NCBI GenBank assembly: GCA_964415675.1
Contig: CAYQBG010000002.1
Coordinates: 1 to 64,000 of the forward strand
Length of the DNA: 64,000 nt
Direction of reading: 5' to 3'
From: UBA5336 sp964415675
GTDB taxonomy: Bacteria; Pseudomonadota; Alphaproteobacteria; Caulobacterales; Hyphomonadaceae
Shown: piece by piece, positions 1 to 8,020 of the stretch
Layout: each line of letters opens with the position of its first letter
Position numbering within the stretch: the first letter of the stretch is position 1
Made by a program: the position numbers and the translations under genes
The notes under the pieces: model-generated
Told to the model about the DNA's origin: nothing
Database searches by the model: none
The model's input: only the letters and a program-made list of their open reading frames with translations

Positions 1-794
1 ATTTGGCTGCGCCAACCGGCTCCAAAGCCTGGATGACCCGGATGTCGGTGCCCGCTTCCAACAGGTGCGTGGCGAAGGAGTGGCGCAGCGTATGGAGGGT
101 AATCTTCCCCGGCTTGTCGATGCCGGAAGCCTCCACGGCAAAGCGGAACTGGCGTGAGAGCTGGCGCGGACTGATCGGGCACATCACCCCGCTGCGGCTG
201 GGGAACAGCCAGGCCTGTGGCCGGGCGACCTGCCACCATTTGCGCAACACCTCCAGGAGCTGCGGCGACAGCTTGGCCATGCGATCCTTGCGCCCCTTGC
301 CCTGTTCGATGCGCAGGGTCATCGCCCGGTTGTCGATGTCGGCCACCTTGAGGCCGACCGTCTCGGATGCGCGCAGGCCAGCACCATAGGTGACGCTGAT
401 CGCCGTCCTGTACTTCAGGCCTGGCGCGCAGGCGATAATGCGGGCGACCTCTTCAGGCGTCAGGACGGTCGGGAGCGACTTGGCGCGCGGCATGATAGGC
501 ACCCGATCGAGCTCGTCACCGCGCCCCAGTGTGACACGAAGGAAAAAGCGCAGCGCCGTCGCCTGACCGTTGATGGACATGTAGGACGCCCCCGTGCCCT
601 GCAGGTGCAGGAGGTAGCTGCGCGCCCGCTCACCGGTCAGCTCGCCGGGCCTTATGCCGAGATGGCAACAGCAGGTCCGCACGGTGCGGATATAGTGCTT
701 CTGCGTGCCGGCACTGATCCCCCGCAGGGTCATGTCCTCGATCATGCGCTGGCGAAGGGGATGGATCGGCTGGGTGTCGTTGATGTTGCTCATG
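1..794 (-). CDS. Tyrosine recombinase (integrase), truncated at window edge
   Basis: The minus strand is open from an ATG at 794 to the window edge, about 264 residues. It has an N-terminal SAM-like core-binding region followed by the tyrosine-recombinase catalytic domain: the first Arg lies in GAGLRASE and the HxxR box is HTLRHSFATHLLEAGTDIR. The architecture resembles XerC/IntI-like integrases, including those found beside IS91 transposases. After VIQAL the expected LGH box is absent and the frame reads EPVGAAK, so the catalytic domain may be interrupted within the last 22 bases. The Tyr nucleophile would lie outside the window. Role inferred: integration or excision of a mobile element. 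Family certain, intactness doubtful. Confidence 0.8.
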
Positions 795-1074
795 GGAGCC
801 TCCAGACGGGCGCTCCCGGCCCATCCGGGCGCTGCCCGGCTCACATCAAACCTTCATGTTCATCCCCGACGCCGCAACGCTCTCCTCGCGCGCGAGCGCG
901 TTAGTGCCCTGGCCCTTTTCGGCCCGAAATCACAAAAGACTTTATGACTTAAGTGAGCACGATGTTGCCATTCGATGCACCTCAACCAATGGCGGCCACA
1001 GGCTCGCGCGAGTCCGTACGGAGGGGGCAGCGGGATTATGCGGGTCAGGTGCATTGCGGCATCGACTGCGTCAA

Positions 1075-1773
1075 TCAGGCCGCCAGCTTTTTCTCTTTGG
1101 CGAAGGGGCTGAGCCCCAGCCAGCTCTGCATGTTCCTGGCGAGACCAGCATGACCGAGCAGTGTGAGTTTCTCCTTGTCGACGGCCCACGCAATCGTTTT
1201 TAGCCCCATCCATATTTCGGTCATCGTCCGCAGGTCCGTCGTGACATAAAGGTCCACCTCGAAGCCCGGGTCTATGTGGCAAAGATCGACAGACTGATCC
1301 GGCTCAACAATCAGCCACCATTTGCGCTCGGCCGCCGGAAGGTCGGGATAGATGAACTGGATCACCGCGTGCTGCTCGGGCACCGGATTGGTATCGAGAT
1401 TGCGTCGCATGTCCCACATCAGAAGCTCAGGATCGAGATTTTCGAGCGATGGTTCGGTCTCCACCCATTTCTGGCCCCATATGCCGATCGCCTCGATCAC
1501 CGGTTGAAGGTCACGGCCCGCCTCGGTGAGCCTATACTCCTTGACGTCCGGGGCGTCCGGCGCGGGCTTGCGTGACAGGATGCCGGCGGCCTCCAACTCG
1601 CCGAGACGCTTTGACAAGAGGGCCGGAGACATGCGTGGCACGCCCCGCCGCAAATCGTTGAATCGGGTGGAGCCGGCGACCAGCTCGCGTAGCAGAACGA
1701 TGGTCCACCGCGTGCAGAGGGTCTCTGCCGCCATGGCGACAGGACAGAACTGGCGGTAGCTTGTATTCGTCAT
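1075..1773 (-). CDS. HxlR-family winged-helix transcriptional regulator with C-terminal SCP2-like domain
   Basis: The protein has 232 residues. The N-terminal ~100 residues are an HxlR/MarR-like winged helix: a Cys near the start (QFCPVA), TRWTIVLLRELVAGSTRFNDL and the recognition helix MSPALLSKRLGELEAAG. The remaining ~120 residues resemble the sterol-carrier-like extension of longer HxlR proteins and could bind a ligand. The ATG at 1773 was chosen over the GTG at 1779 because AGGAGG (1779-1784) then sits 5 bases upstream. It is divergent from the tautomerase/cupin/oxidoreductase genes, with palindromes in between, so it probably represses them and itself. The inducer is unknown; HxlR proteins often respond to reactive electrophiles. 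Confidence 0.85.
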   Translation of the reverse strand: MTNTSYRQFCPVAMAAETLCTRWTIVLLRELVAGSTRFNDLRRGVPRMSPALLSKRLGELEAAGILSRKPAPDAPDVKEYRLTEAGRDLQPVIEAIGIWGQKWVETEPSLENLDPELLMWDMRRNLDTNPVPEQHAVIQFIYPDLPAAERKWWLIVEPDQSVDLCHIDPGFEVDLYVTTDLRTMTEIWMGLKTIAWAVDKEKLTLLGHAGLARNMQSWLGLSPFAKEKKLAA

Positions 1774-1826
1774 CGTCACCTCCTCTTCATGGCTTCCCCG
1801 GATTTACCAAACGCGACCCCACCTGC

Positions 1827-1871
1827 GCCAGTTCAGAAACTGTATTGGCCCGGTTCAGTCCGTGAACTGGC
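1827..1871. promoter_or_regulatory. Probable HxlR operator in the divergent promoter
   Basis: Two short palindromes lie between the divergent genes: CAGTTcagaAACTG (1829-1842) and GTTCAgtccgTGAAC (1853-1867). The outer arms GCCAGTTCA (1827-1835) and TGAACTGGC (1863-1871) are also perfect inverted repeats. This fits binding of HxlR dimers. Function is inferred from position and symmetry. Confidence 0.5.
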
Positions 1872-1959
1872 GGGCACCCCGGCCAAGCTGCCAGCCTTGC
1901 CCTAGCGTCGGGATGACCCGGTCGCATCACAGGGCAACGCCGAACCGTAGGAGAATGAC

Positions 1960-2181
1960 ATGCCACTCGTCGATATCCAGTTGATCGAAGGCGTCTTCGA
2001 TGACGAACAGAAACGGAAAATGATCGAGGAGATCACCGAAACGATGGTCGCCATCGAGGGCGAGGCCATGCGCGGCGTGACCTGGGTCCGCGTCCAGGAG
2101 CTCGACAGCGGCGCCTGGGGCATCGGCGGCGAACCCATGACGGCTGACGATGTCAGGGCGTTGGGGCGTCAAGGCGCCTGA
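1960..2181 (+). CDS. 4-oxalocrotonate tautomerase-family protein
   Basis: This small protein has 73 residues and begins Met-Pro-Leu-Val. Removal of Met would expose Pro1, the catalytic base of the tautomerase superfamily. The pattern PLVDIQLIEGVFDDEQKRKM matches the first beta strand and helix of the family, and the length is typical for subunits that assemble into hexamers. AGGAG lies 7 bases before the ATG. It is the first gene of a divergent set with the cupin and the FAD oxidoreductase, under the likely control of the HxlR regulator. The substrate is not evident; a role in keto-enol tautomerisation of a carbonyl or aromatic breakdown product is inferred. Confidence 0.8.
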   Translation: MPLVDIQLIEGVFDDEQKRKMIEEITETMVAIEGEAMRGVTWVRVQELDSGAWGIGGEPMTADDVRALGRQGA

Positions 2182-2228
2182 ACCGGCCCGTCAGCGGAAA
2201 ATACAACACGCCGCAAACGGAGAGAAAT

Positions 2229-2600
2229 ATGACCACTATGAATGCTATAGAAACCCGGCGGTTCGACAGCCCCGACGAGACGCTCGACATGAAGGCCCAT
2301 GGCGGAATTGACATCGTGAAGCTGACCGATGGCACGACCGGCATGCACGCGACCTTCGAGCCGGGCTGGACCTGGGAGAAGGACGAGAAACCGCTGCTTG
2401 GGCATCCCGATGCCTGCCCCATGCGCCATACCGGCTACTGCATTTCCGGACGGCTCGTGGTGCGCATGGTCGAGACAGGCGTCGAAACGCTGATAAAGGC
2501 GGGAGATGTCTTCGAAATTCCACCCGGCCATGACGGCTATGTCGATGGCAATGAGCCGGTTGAACTGATCATGTTCGAACCGCCCGAGCACGCGCATTGA
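2229..2600 (+). CDS. Cupin-domain protein
   Basis: The protein has 123 residues and a single cupin barrel. Visible features are a metal-site-like segment (PMRHTGYCISGRLVVRM) and the second cupin motif with AGDVFEIPPGHDGYVDG. It resembles small one-domain cupins annotated as cupin-domain-containing proteins. The start is supported by GGAGAG 4 bases upstream; a second ATG at 2238 is possible but farther from that site. It lies 47 bases after the tautomerase gene and before the FAD oxidoreductase. Enzymatic or sensory role unknown. One of the usual histidines in motif 1 appears retained (MRHTG), so metal binding is possible. Confidence 0.75.
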   Translation: MTTMNAIETRRFDSPDETLDMKAHGGIDIVKLTDGTTGMHATFEPGWTWEKDEKPLLGHPDACPMRHTGYCISGRLVVRMVETGVETLIKAGDVFEIPPGHDGYVDGNEPVELIMFEPPEHAH

Positions 2601-2863
2601 GCAGGCGCAATCAGTGGCGTGAAACAAAGGGCACAGCTTCAGTCGTGACTGCAGTTGTGTCCCTGGACCAGATCGGTTCGGCGCAGCGATGCCGGGCACC
2701 TGGCGCGGCATATGGCGCTAAGACAGTCCGACTGGAGCTTTTCCAGACATCGCCGGCGCCAATGGTCCGCCCGCCCTGAACACCTGTACGATGGTGCAAG
2801 ATGTGACGTTCAGGCCGTGACGCTCCCGATCTGGCCGCAATCCATGCAAACAGGAGATACGAC

Positions 2864-4288
2864 ATGACACCGATTGGTGTAAGCAAACCAGATGACACCG
2901 CCGTTGTCGGCCTGGACCAGCGCCTGCGCGGTGCGGCGATCCTGCCAGGCGATCCGGGATACGATGAAGGCCGCACGCTCTGGAATGCGATGTTCGACCG
3001 GCGCCCGGCGCTGATCGTGCGGCCGCGCGGCGCCGCGGACGTGCAGGCGGCGATCGGCTTTGCCCGCGATCACCATCTGGAAATCGCACTCAAGGGCGGC
3101 GCTCACAATGTCGCCGGGAATGCCGCGTCTGATGGCGGGATGATGATCGAATTTGCTCATATGACTTCGGTGCGGGTCGATCCCCGGGCCAGGACCGCTG
3201 TGGTCGAGCCCGGCTGCCTGATTCGCGATCTCGATGGCGAGAGCCAGGCGCATGGGCTGGCGACACCCGGGGGGTTCATTTCGTCGACCGGCATGGCCGG
3301 GCTGACGCTCGGCGGCGGCTTCGGCTATCTGTCGCGCAAGCACGGTCTGACCGTAGATAATCTGCGCGCCGTCGACCTGGTGACGGCAAATGGGGAGTTC
3401 GTGCGCGCCAGTGGCGAGGAAAATCCCGAATTGTTCTGGGCGCTGCGTGGCGGTGGGGGCAATTTTGGCGTGGTGACCGCCTTCGAGTTCAATCTGCACG
3501 AGCTAGGCCCGCAAGTCCTTGCCGGCCCGGTCGTCCACGCGTTCGAGGACGCGCCAGTGGTGATGCGCGAAATGGCCGCTTTGATGCGTGAGGCGCCAGA
3601 CGAAGTGTCCTGCCTGCCGGTGATCCGTCACGCGCCACCTGCGCCGTTCATTCCCCAAGCGTATCACGGCAAGATGATCGTGCTCTTCGGGCTGATCCAT
3701 GCGGGCGATCCGGGAGAGGGGGAGGTGCGCCTCGCGCCCTTCCGCGAGACCGGCAACCCGATTGGCGACGCGCTGACCCGAAAGCCCTACGCAGCCTTCC
3801 AGTCGATGTTCGACAAGACGGCGGAGCATGGCGCGCGAAACTACTGGAAGGCCCATTACCTGGAAGACCTCTCAGACGGTGCCATCGACACGCTCTGCGA
3901 GCGGGCGGCCACAATGCCCTCGAAGGAATCATCGATCGGGATGTTGTCGCTCGGCGGGGAGGTCGCGCGACGCCCCAGGGGGGACGCCCCTTACCCGCAC
4001 CGCGACGCAGGCTGGGTGCTGAACATCCAGTCGCGCTGGCGCGAGGCCAGCGAGGATGACACCCAAATCGCCTGGGCGAGAGAGACGTTCGAGGCGTTGA
4101 CACCTCATTCCACGGGCGGAGTCTACGTGAATTTCATAAGCGGCGGCGAGGGCGATGCGCGGGTGCGTGAGGCCTATGACGCGGCCACCTATGACAAGTT
4201 GGCGAGGGTCAAGGCAACGTGGGACCCTGAAAACGTCTTTCACCTCAACCAGAATATTTCCCCCGCGTCGCAGATCCACGAAGGCTGA
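2864..4288 (+). CDS. FAD-binding oxidoreductase, berberine-bridge-enzyme type
   Basis: The protein has 474 residues. The N-terminal FAD_binding_4 (PCMH-type) domain contains ALKGGAHNVAGN, where the His is the usual covalent FAD attachment residue, and GMAGLTLGGGFGYLSRKHGL. A Cys that would allow bicovalent linkage may be VEPGCLI. The C-terminal BBE motif YVNFISGGEG lies near residue 425. Such flavoenzymes oxidise alcohols or sugars with O2; the substrate cannot be told. A good AGGAG precedes the ATG. About 260 non-coding bases separate it from the cupin gene, so it may have its own promoter while still belonging to the HxlR-linked set. Confidence 0.85.
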   Translation: MTPIGVSKPDDTAVVGLDQRLRGAAILPGDPGYDEGRTLWNAMFDRRPALIVRPRGAADVQAAIGFARDHHLEIALKGGAHNVAGNAASDGGMMIEFAHMTSVRVDPRARTAVVEPGCLIRDLDGESQAHGLATPGGFISSTGMAGLTLGGGFGYLSRKHGLTVDNLRAVDLVTANGEFVRASGEENPELFWALRGGGGNFGVVTAFEFNLHELGPQVLAGPVVHAFEDAPVVMREMAALMREAPDEVSCLPVIRHAPPAPFIPQAYHGKMIVLFGLIHAGDPGEGEVRLAPFRETGNPIGDALTRKPYAAFQSMFDKTAEHGARNYWKAHYLEDLSDGAIDTLCERAATMPSKESSIGMLSLGGEVARRPRGDAPYPHRDAGWVLNIQSRWREASEDDTQIAWARETFEALTPHSTGGVYVNFISGGEGDARVREAYDAATYDKLARVKATWDPENVFHLNQNISPASQIHEG

Positions 4289-4458
4289 ATCTCGCTCTCA
4301 TAGCAAGACCGACCAGCCGATACAGCACGGCAAAAGACCTGGTAGGGCTAGGTGCCGCCGTTTCCGTGAGTTGCATGAACGACCGTTTCCGGCGAGTGCA
4401 AGTCGTCGTAATCGAGCGCCGCACTAAGAGCGGGCCTCTGCCCCCGGCATTTTGATCG

Positions 4459-4600
4459 CCCCTGTTTGACCACGATCCGAACCGCTCGGTCACGCACTTC
4501 AGGCGAGTAATTTGGTCTTTGCTTCTTGTTTGCTGCAGGTCCGCTCTCTCAAAGACAATGGCCTCCGGCAAACCCGGTGTGGTTCAATCTGATGGGACGC
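4459..4600 (-). mobile_element. IS3-family orfA remnant
   Basis: On the minus strand at about 4459-4540 one frame reads KQRPNYSPEVRDRAVRIVVK, the characteristic N-terminus of an IS3-family OrfA helix-turn-helix protein. The similarity stops right after this stretch, and upstream in the same frame there is a stop. Sequence just beyond (GGGTTTGCCGGAGG near 4570) resembles the left end of such elements. The rest of the 4289-4864 spacer shows no convincing gene. Only a fragment remains and no second open frame (orfB) is present. Confidence 0.5.
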
Positions 4601-4864
4601 TAATTCCACGGGGCGTACCGTTGGGCCCGCCGGGTTTCGCGGCGACCCTTTTAGACCTTCAGTTGACACGCCGTTATCAACCCGACGGCTAAGAAGAAGC
4701 CTGACATGCTGATGACGTCTGGCTGGGCCCGGCAGCCGCAGCCGGGCGGATGATCGCCGCGAAAGGATGACTGCGAAAGGCGCGCGGGAAGGACCCGCCT
4801 CGACGCCACCTGCGATCGCTTCAGTCGGCACGGGTCAACCTCGGGAAGCGATTGGAGATTTGTC

Positions 4865-5425
4865 TTGCCCTTCAGATTCAGACCTGTGGCCTCGATCAGT
4901 GAGGCGCTTGTTGCATCGGATAATGCTCGGCTGGAATGCCTTCACCGGCTCGGCATACTCGAGAGCCCGCCAGCCGTGGACATTGATGATATCGTCGAGT
5001 TGACAGCCGGCCTGCTCGACTGTCCGATGGCGTTCTTCACACTCATCGACCGGGACGTGCAGGTGGTGAAATCGGGCTTCGGAACGTCGCTCACCAGAAC
5101 CAGCAGGGCCGACTCCTTTTGTACCCATACCATTATGCGCAGGATGCCCCTCGTCATCCCCGATTGCCTCGAGGATCCTCGCTTTGCGGAGAATGTCTTT
5201 GTCCGCAGCGATCCTTTCATCAGGTTTTATGCCGGCTGCCCCATCATCCTCGAACGACACCATGCGATCGGCGCGCTGTGTCTTGCCGACACCGTGCCGC
5301 GCGCTCTCGACGAGGAAGATATCCGGTTGATGTCCTGCCTCGCCCAGGTGCTCACCAGCCTGGTCGAAATCCGCTACCTCTATGATTCCGGGAATGTCGT
5401 AGATCAGATTATGGAGCTGCAATAA
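4865..5425 (+). CDS. GAF-domain protein
   Basis: The protein has 186 residues, almost entirely one GAF domain, with the typical segments DNARLECLHRLGILESPP, MAFFTLIDRDVQVVKSGFG, FCTHTIM and GALCLAD. The start is a TTG with GGAG about 8 bases upstream; no ATG fits better. Its stop overlaps the start of the GGDEF-EAL gene (TAATG), indicating translational coupling. GAF-only proteins beside c-di-GMP enzymes usually provide sensory input, or act as a free-standing small-molecule or redox-responsive partner. The HTIM segment is shared by many GAF sensors without chromophore; no phytochrome-type Cys is evident. Ligand unknown. Confidence 0.85.
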   Translation: MPFRFRPVASISEALVASDNARLECLHRLGILESPPAVDIDDIVELTAGLLDCPMAFFTLIDRDVQVVKSGFGTSLTRTSRADSFCTHTIMRRMPLVIPDCLEDPRFAENVFVRSDPFIRFYAGCPIILERHHAIGALCLADTVPRALDEEDIRLMSCLAQVLTSLVEIRYLYDSGNVVDQIMELQ

Positions 5426-7272
5426 TGGCCGCGTCTGGATCCGGTGCGGCGATCGAAACCGGCGCGACGACCGATGCCTCTGTCGTTTCGCGCGGCGCCC
5501 TTCTGTTTCAGGTCGACTCGCTGGGATATGTGCGCTCTGCCAGTCAGACTTTTCTTGCTTTCGCGGGGATTGACCATACGGTCGGGCGTCATTTTACAGA
5601 GCTTGTGCAACGGAGCCGCAAGGTCCGCACGATGCAATCCCTGCGTCGCGCACTGGATGACACCCGCGTCTGCGAGGAGATTCACTTCGGCAATGGCTGC
5701 ATCGCCTGGACCGAGCTCGTCCGCATCAGGTCTCAGGGCGGGCCTCCGACGCTGCAAGGGCGCCTTCTCGACATCGAAGGAGGCCGACAATATCCCGCCT
5801 CAGCGACAGCTGCGCCCGCAAGCGTCCCGCACGTACGGAACGAATGTTGCGCCGCACTGCAGCTCGAACTCGAACAGACGAGGACCGCCTACCGAAAGGC
5901 TGTCCGTGTTTCCCGAATGGATGCGGCAACGGGTATCCTGAACCGGGTTGGACTCGACAGGGCGATCCGGCAGGCGATCCAGGAATCAGGCACTGGTTCG
6001 TCGCGGACTGTTGCGCTGGTCTACGTCGATCTGGATGACTTCAAGCGGGTCAATGACAGTTTTGGCCATGCTGTCGGCGACAGCCTCCTGCGCAGGATCG
6101 CGCGGCGCCTGAAGGCGTGCGGACCCGATATCACAGCCGGAAGACTGGGCGGTGATGAGTTCGCCGTCCTGGTCACGGCCGACAGTCTCGATGCGTCCGC
6201 CCTCGAAACCGCCCTTGAGACGCTCAGGTCCAGGGTCTTCAGTTCCGTGAAGACCGGGGGTCTCGTGGTCGGCGTCTCAGGGTCGGTGGGCGTGACCTTT
6301 CTGGCAGACGCCGACAACGATCCGGAGTGGCTTCATCGCAGGGCAGACCTCGCCCTGATTGAGGCCAAGCGGCGCGGGAAGGGGCAGATCTGCGTCTATG
6401 ACGACGCCCTGGAGAAGCAACGCCAGCGGCGACACACTTTAGAGCACGATCTCGCCGAGGCGATCGGGCAAGGTTCGCTCGCGCCGGTCTTTCAGCCGAT
6501 CGTTCCGACAAGGTCCAGCCTTGAGCTGGGCGTGGAAGTACTCGCCCGGTGGGACCACCCCGAACTTGGCGCCATCCCGCCATCCGAGTTCATCCAGATT
6601 GCGCAGGACTGCGACCTGCTTGCTGAGCTGGACCTCTGTATTGCCGGACAGGCCTGCACCCTTTTGGCACCGCTCCTCACATTAGGTCATATCGGCTTTA
6701 TCTCCCTGAACGTGTCGGCGCTTGAGCTGGAACGGTCCGGGCATCTGGAAGCGCTGTTCGATATTCTCGACCGGGCCGGTATTCCCTGCCACCGCATCTG
6801 CGCTGAAATCACCGAGTCCGACATGGTCTGCGACATCGAAAAGGCTTCGGCTGCCATCAGTTACCTGAAGTCGCGGGGCATGAAGATTGCGCTCGACGAC
6901 TACGGGACGGGCTACTCGAATCTGTCTGCGCTGCTCAAGCTTCCAATCGACAGGATCAAGATTGACCGGTCGCTGATCTCGGCACTGGAGCGCGACGAGC
7001 GGTCCATGCGGCTTGTCCTGTCTCTCACGCAGCTGGCCAGGGTGATTGGCGCAGACCTTGTGGCCGAAGGCGTCGAAACATTCGGCCAGGCAGCAGTCGC
7101 CCACGCGCTCGGCTGTCATTTCCTGCAGGGATTCGCCCTCGGCCGGCCAGTATCGGCAGATGAACTGACAAGCTGGGCTAACATTCGGCAAAAAAATAGT
7201 GTACACAATAGTAAGTATCCGTGGATCGGTGAGGGGGTCGTGAGAAAAAACCATAAATTGAGCGAAGAATAA
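5425..7272 (+). CDS. PAS-GGDEF-EAL c-di-GMP turnover protein
   Basis: The protein has 615 residues. A PAS-like region (about 22-120) and a short coiled coil precede a GGDEF domain with an intact RLGGDEF signature (242-246). The EAL domain starts at about 345. It has EVL in place of EAL (Glu371 kept), SLNVSA, Glu461, DDYGTGYSN (Asp491/Asp492), Lys512 and FLQGFALG, so every phosphodiesterase metal or substrate residue I looked for is present. No clear RxxD inhibitory site precedes GGDEF. It may both make and degrade c-di-GMP, or one domain may regulate the other. It is coupled to the GAF gene and followed 4 bases later by a response regulator gene. The last ~25 codons are unusually AT-rich. Confidence 0.93.
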   Translation: MAASGSGAAIETGATTDASVVSRGALLFQVDSLGYVRSASQTFLAFAGIDHTVGRHFTELVQRSRKVRTMQSLRRALDDTRVCEEIHFGNGCIAWTELVRIRSQGGPPTLQGRLLDIEGGRQYPASATAAPASVPHVRNECCAALQLELEQTRTAYRKAVRVSRMDAATGILNRVGLDRAIRQAIQESGTGSSRTVALVYVDLDDFKRVNDSFGHAVGDSLLRRIARRLKACGPDITAGRLGGDEFAVLVTADSLDASALETALETLRSRVFSSVKTGGLVVGVSGSVGVTFLADADNDPEWLHRRADLALIEAKRRGKGQICVYDDALEKQRQRRHTLEHDLAEAIGQGSLAPVFQPIVPTRSSLELGVEVLARWDHPELGAIPPSEFIQIAQDCDLLAELDLCIAGQACTLLAPLLTLGHIGFISLNVSALELERSGHLEALFDILDRAGIPCHRICAEITESDMVCDIEKASAAISYLKSRGMKIALDDYGTGYSNLSALLKLPIDRIKIDRSLISALERDERSMRLVLSLTQLARVIGADLVAEGVETFGQAAVAHALGCHFLQGFALGRPVSADELTSWANIRQKNSVHNSKYPWIGEGVVRKNHKLSEE

Positions 7273-7276
7273 ATAT

Positions 7277-8020
7277 ATGTCAGTAAAATCCGAAATCGGA
7301 TTCAATCAGATTAATGTACTTATAATTGATGATGAACGGAACTTGATAGATACAATCAGGCTCGCCTGGCCTGACCCTGGAGACAGAATATCAAGCGCAA
7401 CAAGTTTCGATCAAGCCAAATCTATAATATACTCAACCAAAATATACGAATTTGACTGCATCATAATTGATCTTTATCTTGAGGATGCGAGCGGATCTCA
7501 GGTTCTTGACGAGGTCCGGCAATATATCGACACGCCGGTTATCCTTCTTTCCGCTTGGGGGGACAGTCATTTCCGTGCCGATACGATCCACAAGGGCGCT
7601 GACGACTACGTCATGAAACCCGTCAGCGTACGCGAGCTCCACGCGCGGGTCCGGCGACTTTGCGATCGGTCGCGCGCAAGTGTGGCGTCACCGCTGCAAT
7701 CCTACCGGATCGACGCTGCGCTCTATGACCATGTTTCGCGGGAACTTGCCGGCCCCAATGGCAAGGTCGTTCTCACCAATGCGGAGGGCCTCCTGCTTGC
7801 CACGTTGGCGCGTCGGGTCGGTCGCACTGTGCCCCGTGATGACCTCTATCTCACCGCGTTTGGCCGGCAGGAAAGAAGCGGCGAGAAGGTCCTTGAAACC
7901 TATATAGGACGCCTGCGCCGCGCATTGACGAATGTCGGGATAGACGGCTTTCGTCAGATTGTCGTTGTACGGGGCACAGGCTACAGGCTGGTCGGTTCGG
8001 CAGCCGACGAAGAAGGCTGA
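7277..8020 (+). CDS. OmpR/PhoB-family response regulator
   Basis: The protein has 247 residues. The receiver domain (about 11-128) has the acidic pair IIDDE, the phospho-acceptor Asp in IIDLYLED, LLSAWG and the Lys in VMKPV. The C-terminal winged helix ends with the family signature VVVRGTGYRLV. The first ~65 codons are strongly AT-rich (21 G+C of 60 at 7381-7440) while the rest is GC-rich, so the gene looks mosaic. It follows the GGDEF-EAL gene by 4 bases and faces the hybrid kinase, with a 40-base tail-to-tail overlap. The kinase is the obvious candidate partner. Target genes are unknown. Confidence 0.93.
   Translation: MSVKSEIGFNQINVLIIDDERNLIDTIRLAWPDPGDRISSATSFDQAKSIIYSTKIYEFDCIIIDLYLEDASGSQVLDEVRQYIDTPVILLSAWGDSHFRADTIHKGADDYVMKPVSVRELHARVRRLCDRSRASVASPLQSYRIDAALYDHVSRELAGPNGKVVLTNAEGLLLATLARRVGRTVPRDDLYLTAFGRQERSGEKVLETYIGRLRRALTNVGIDGFRQIVVVRGTGYRLVGSAADEEG

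Noticed and set aside
4245..4571. 108-codon minus-strand frame after the FAD oxidoreductase
   Set aside because: It overlaps the oxidoreductase end and is out of frame with the recognisable IS3 OrfA piece; no ribosome site.
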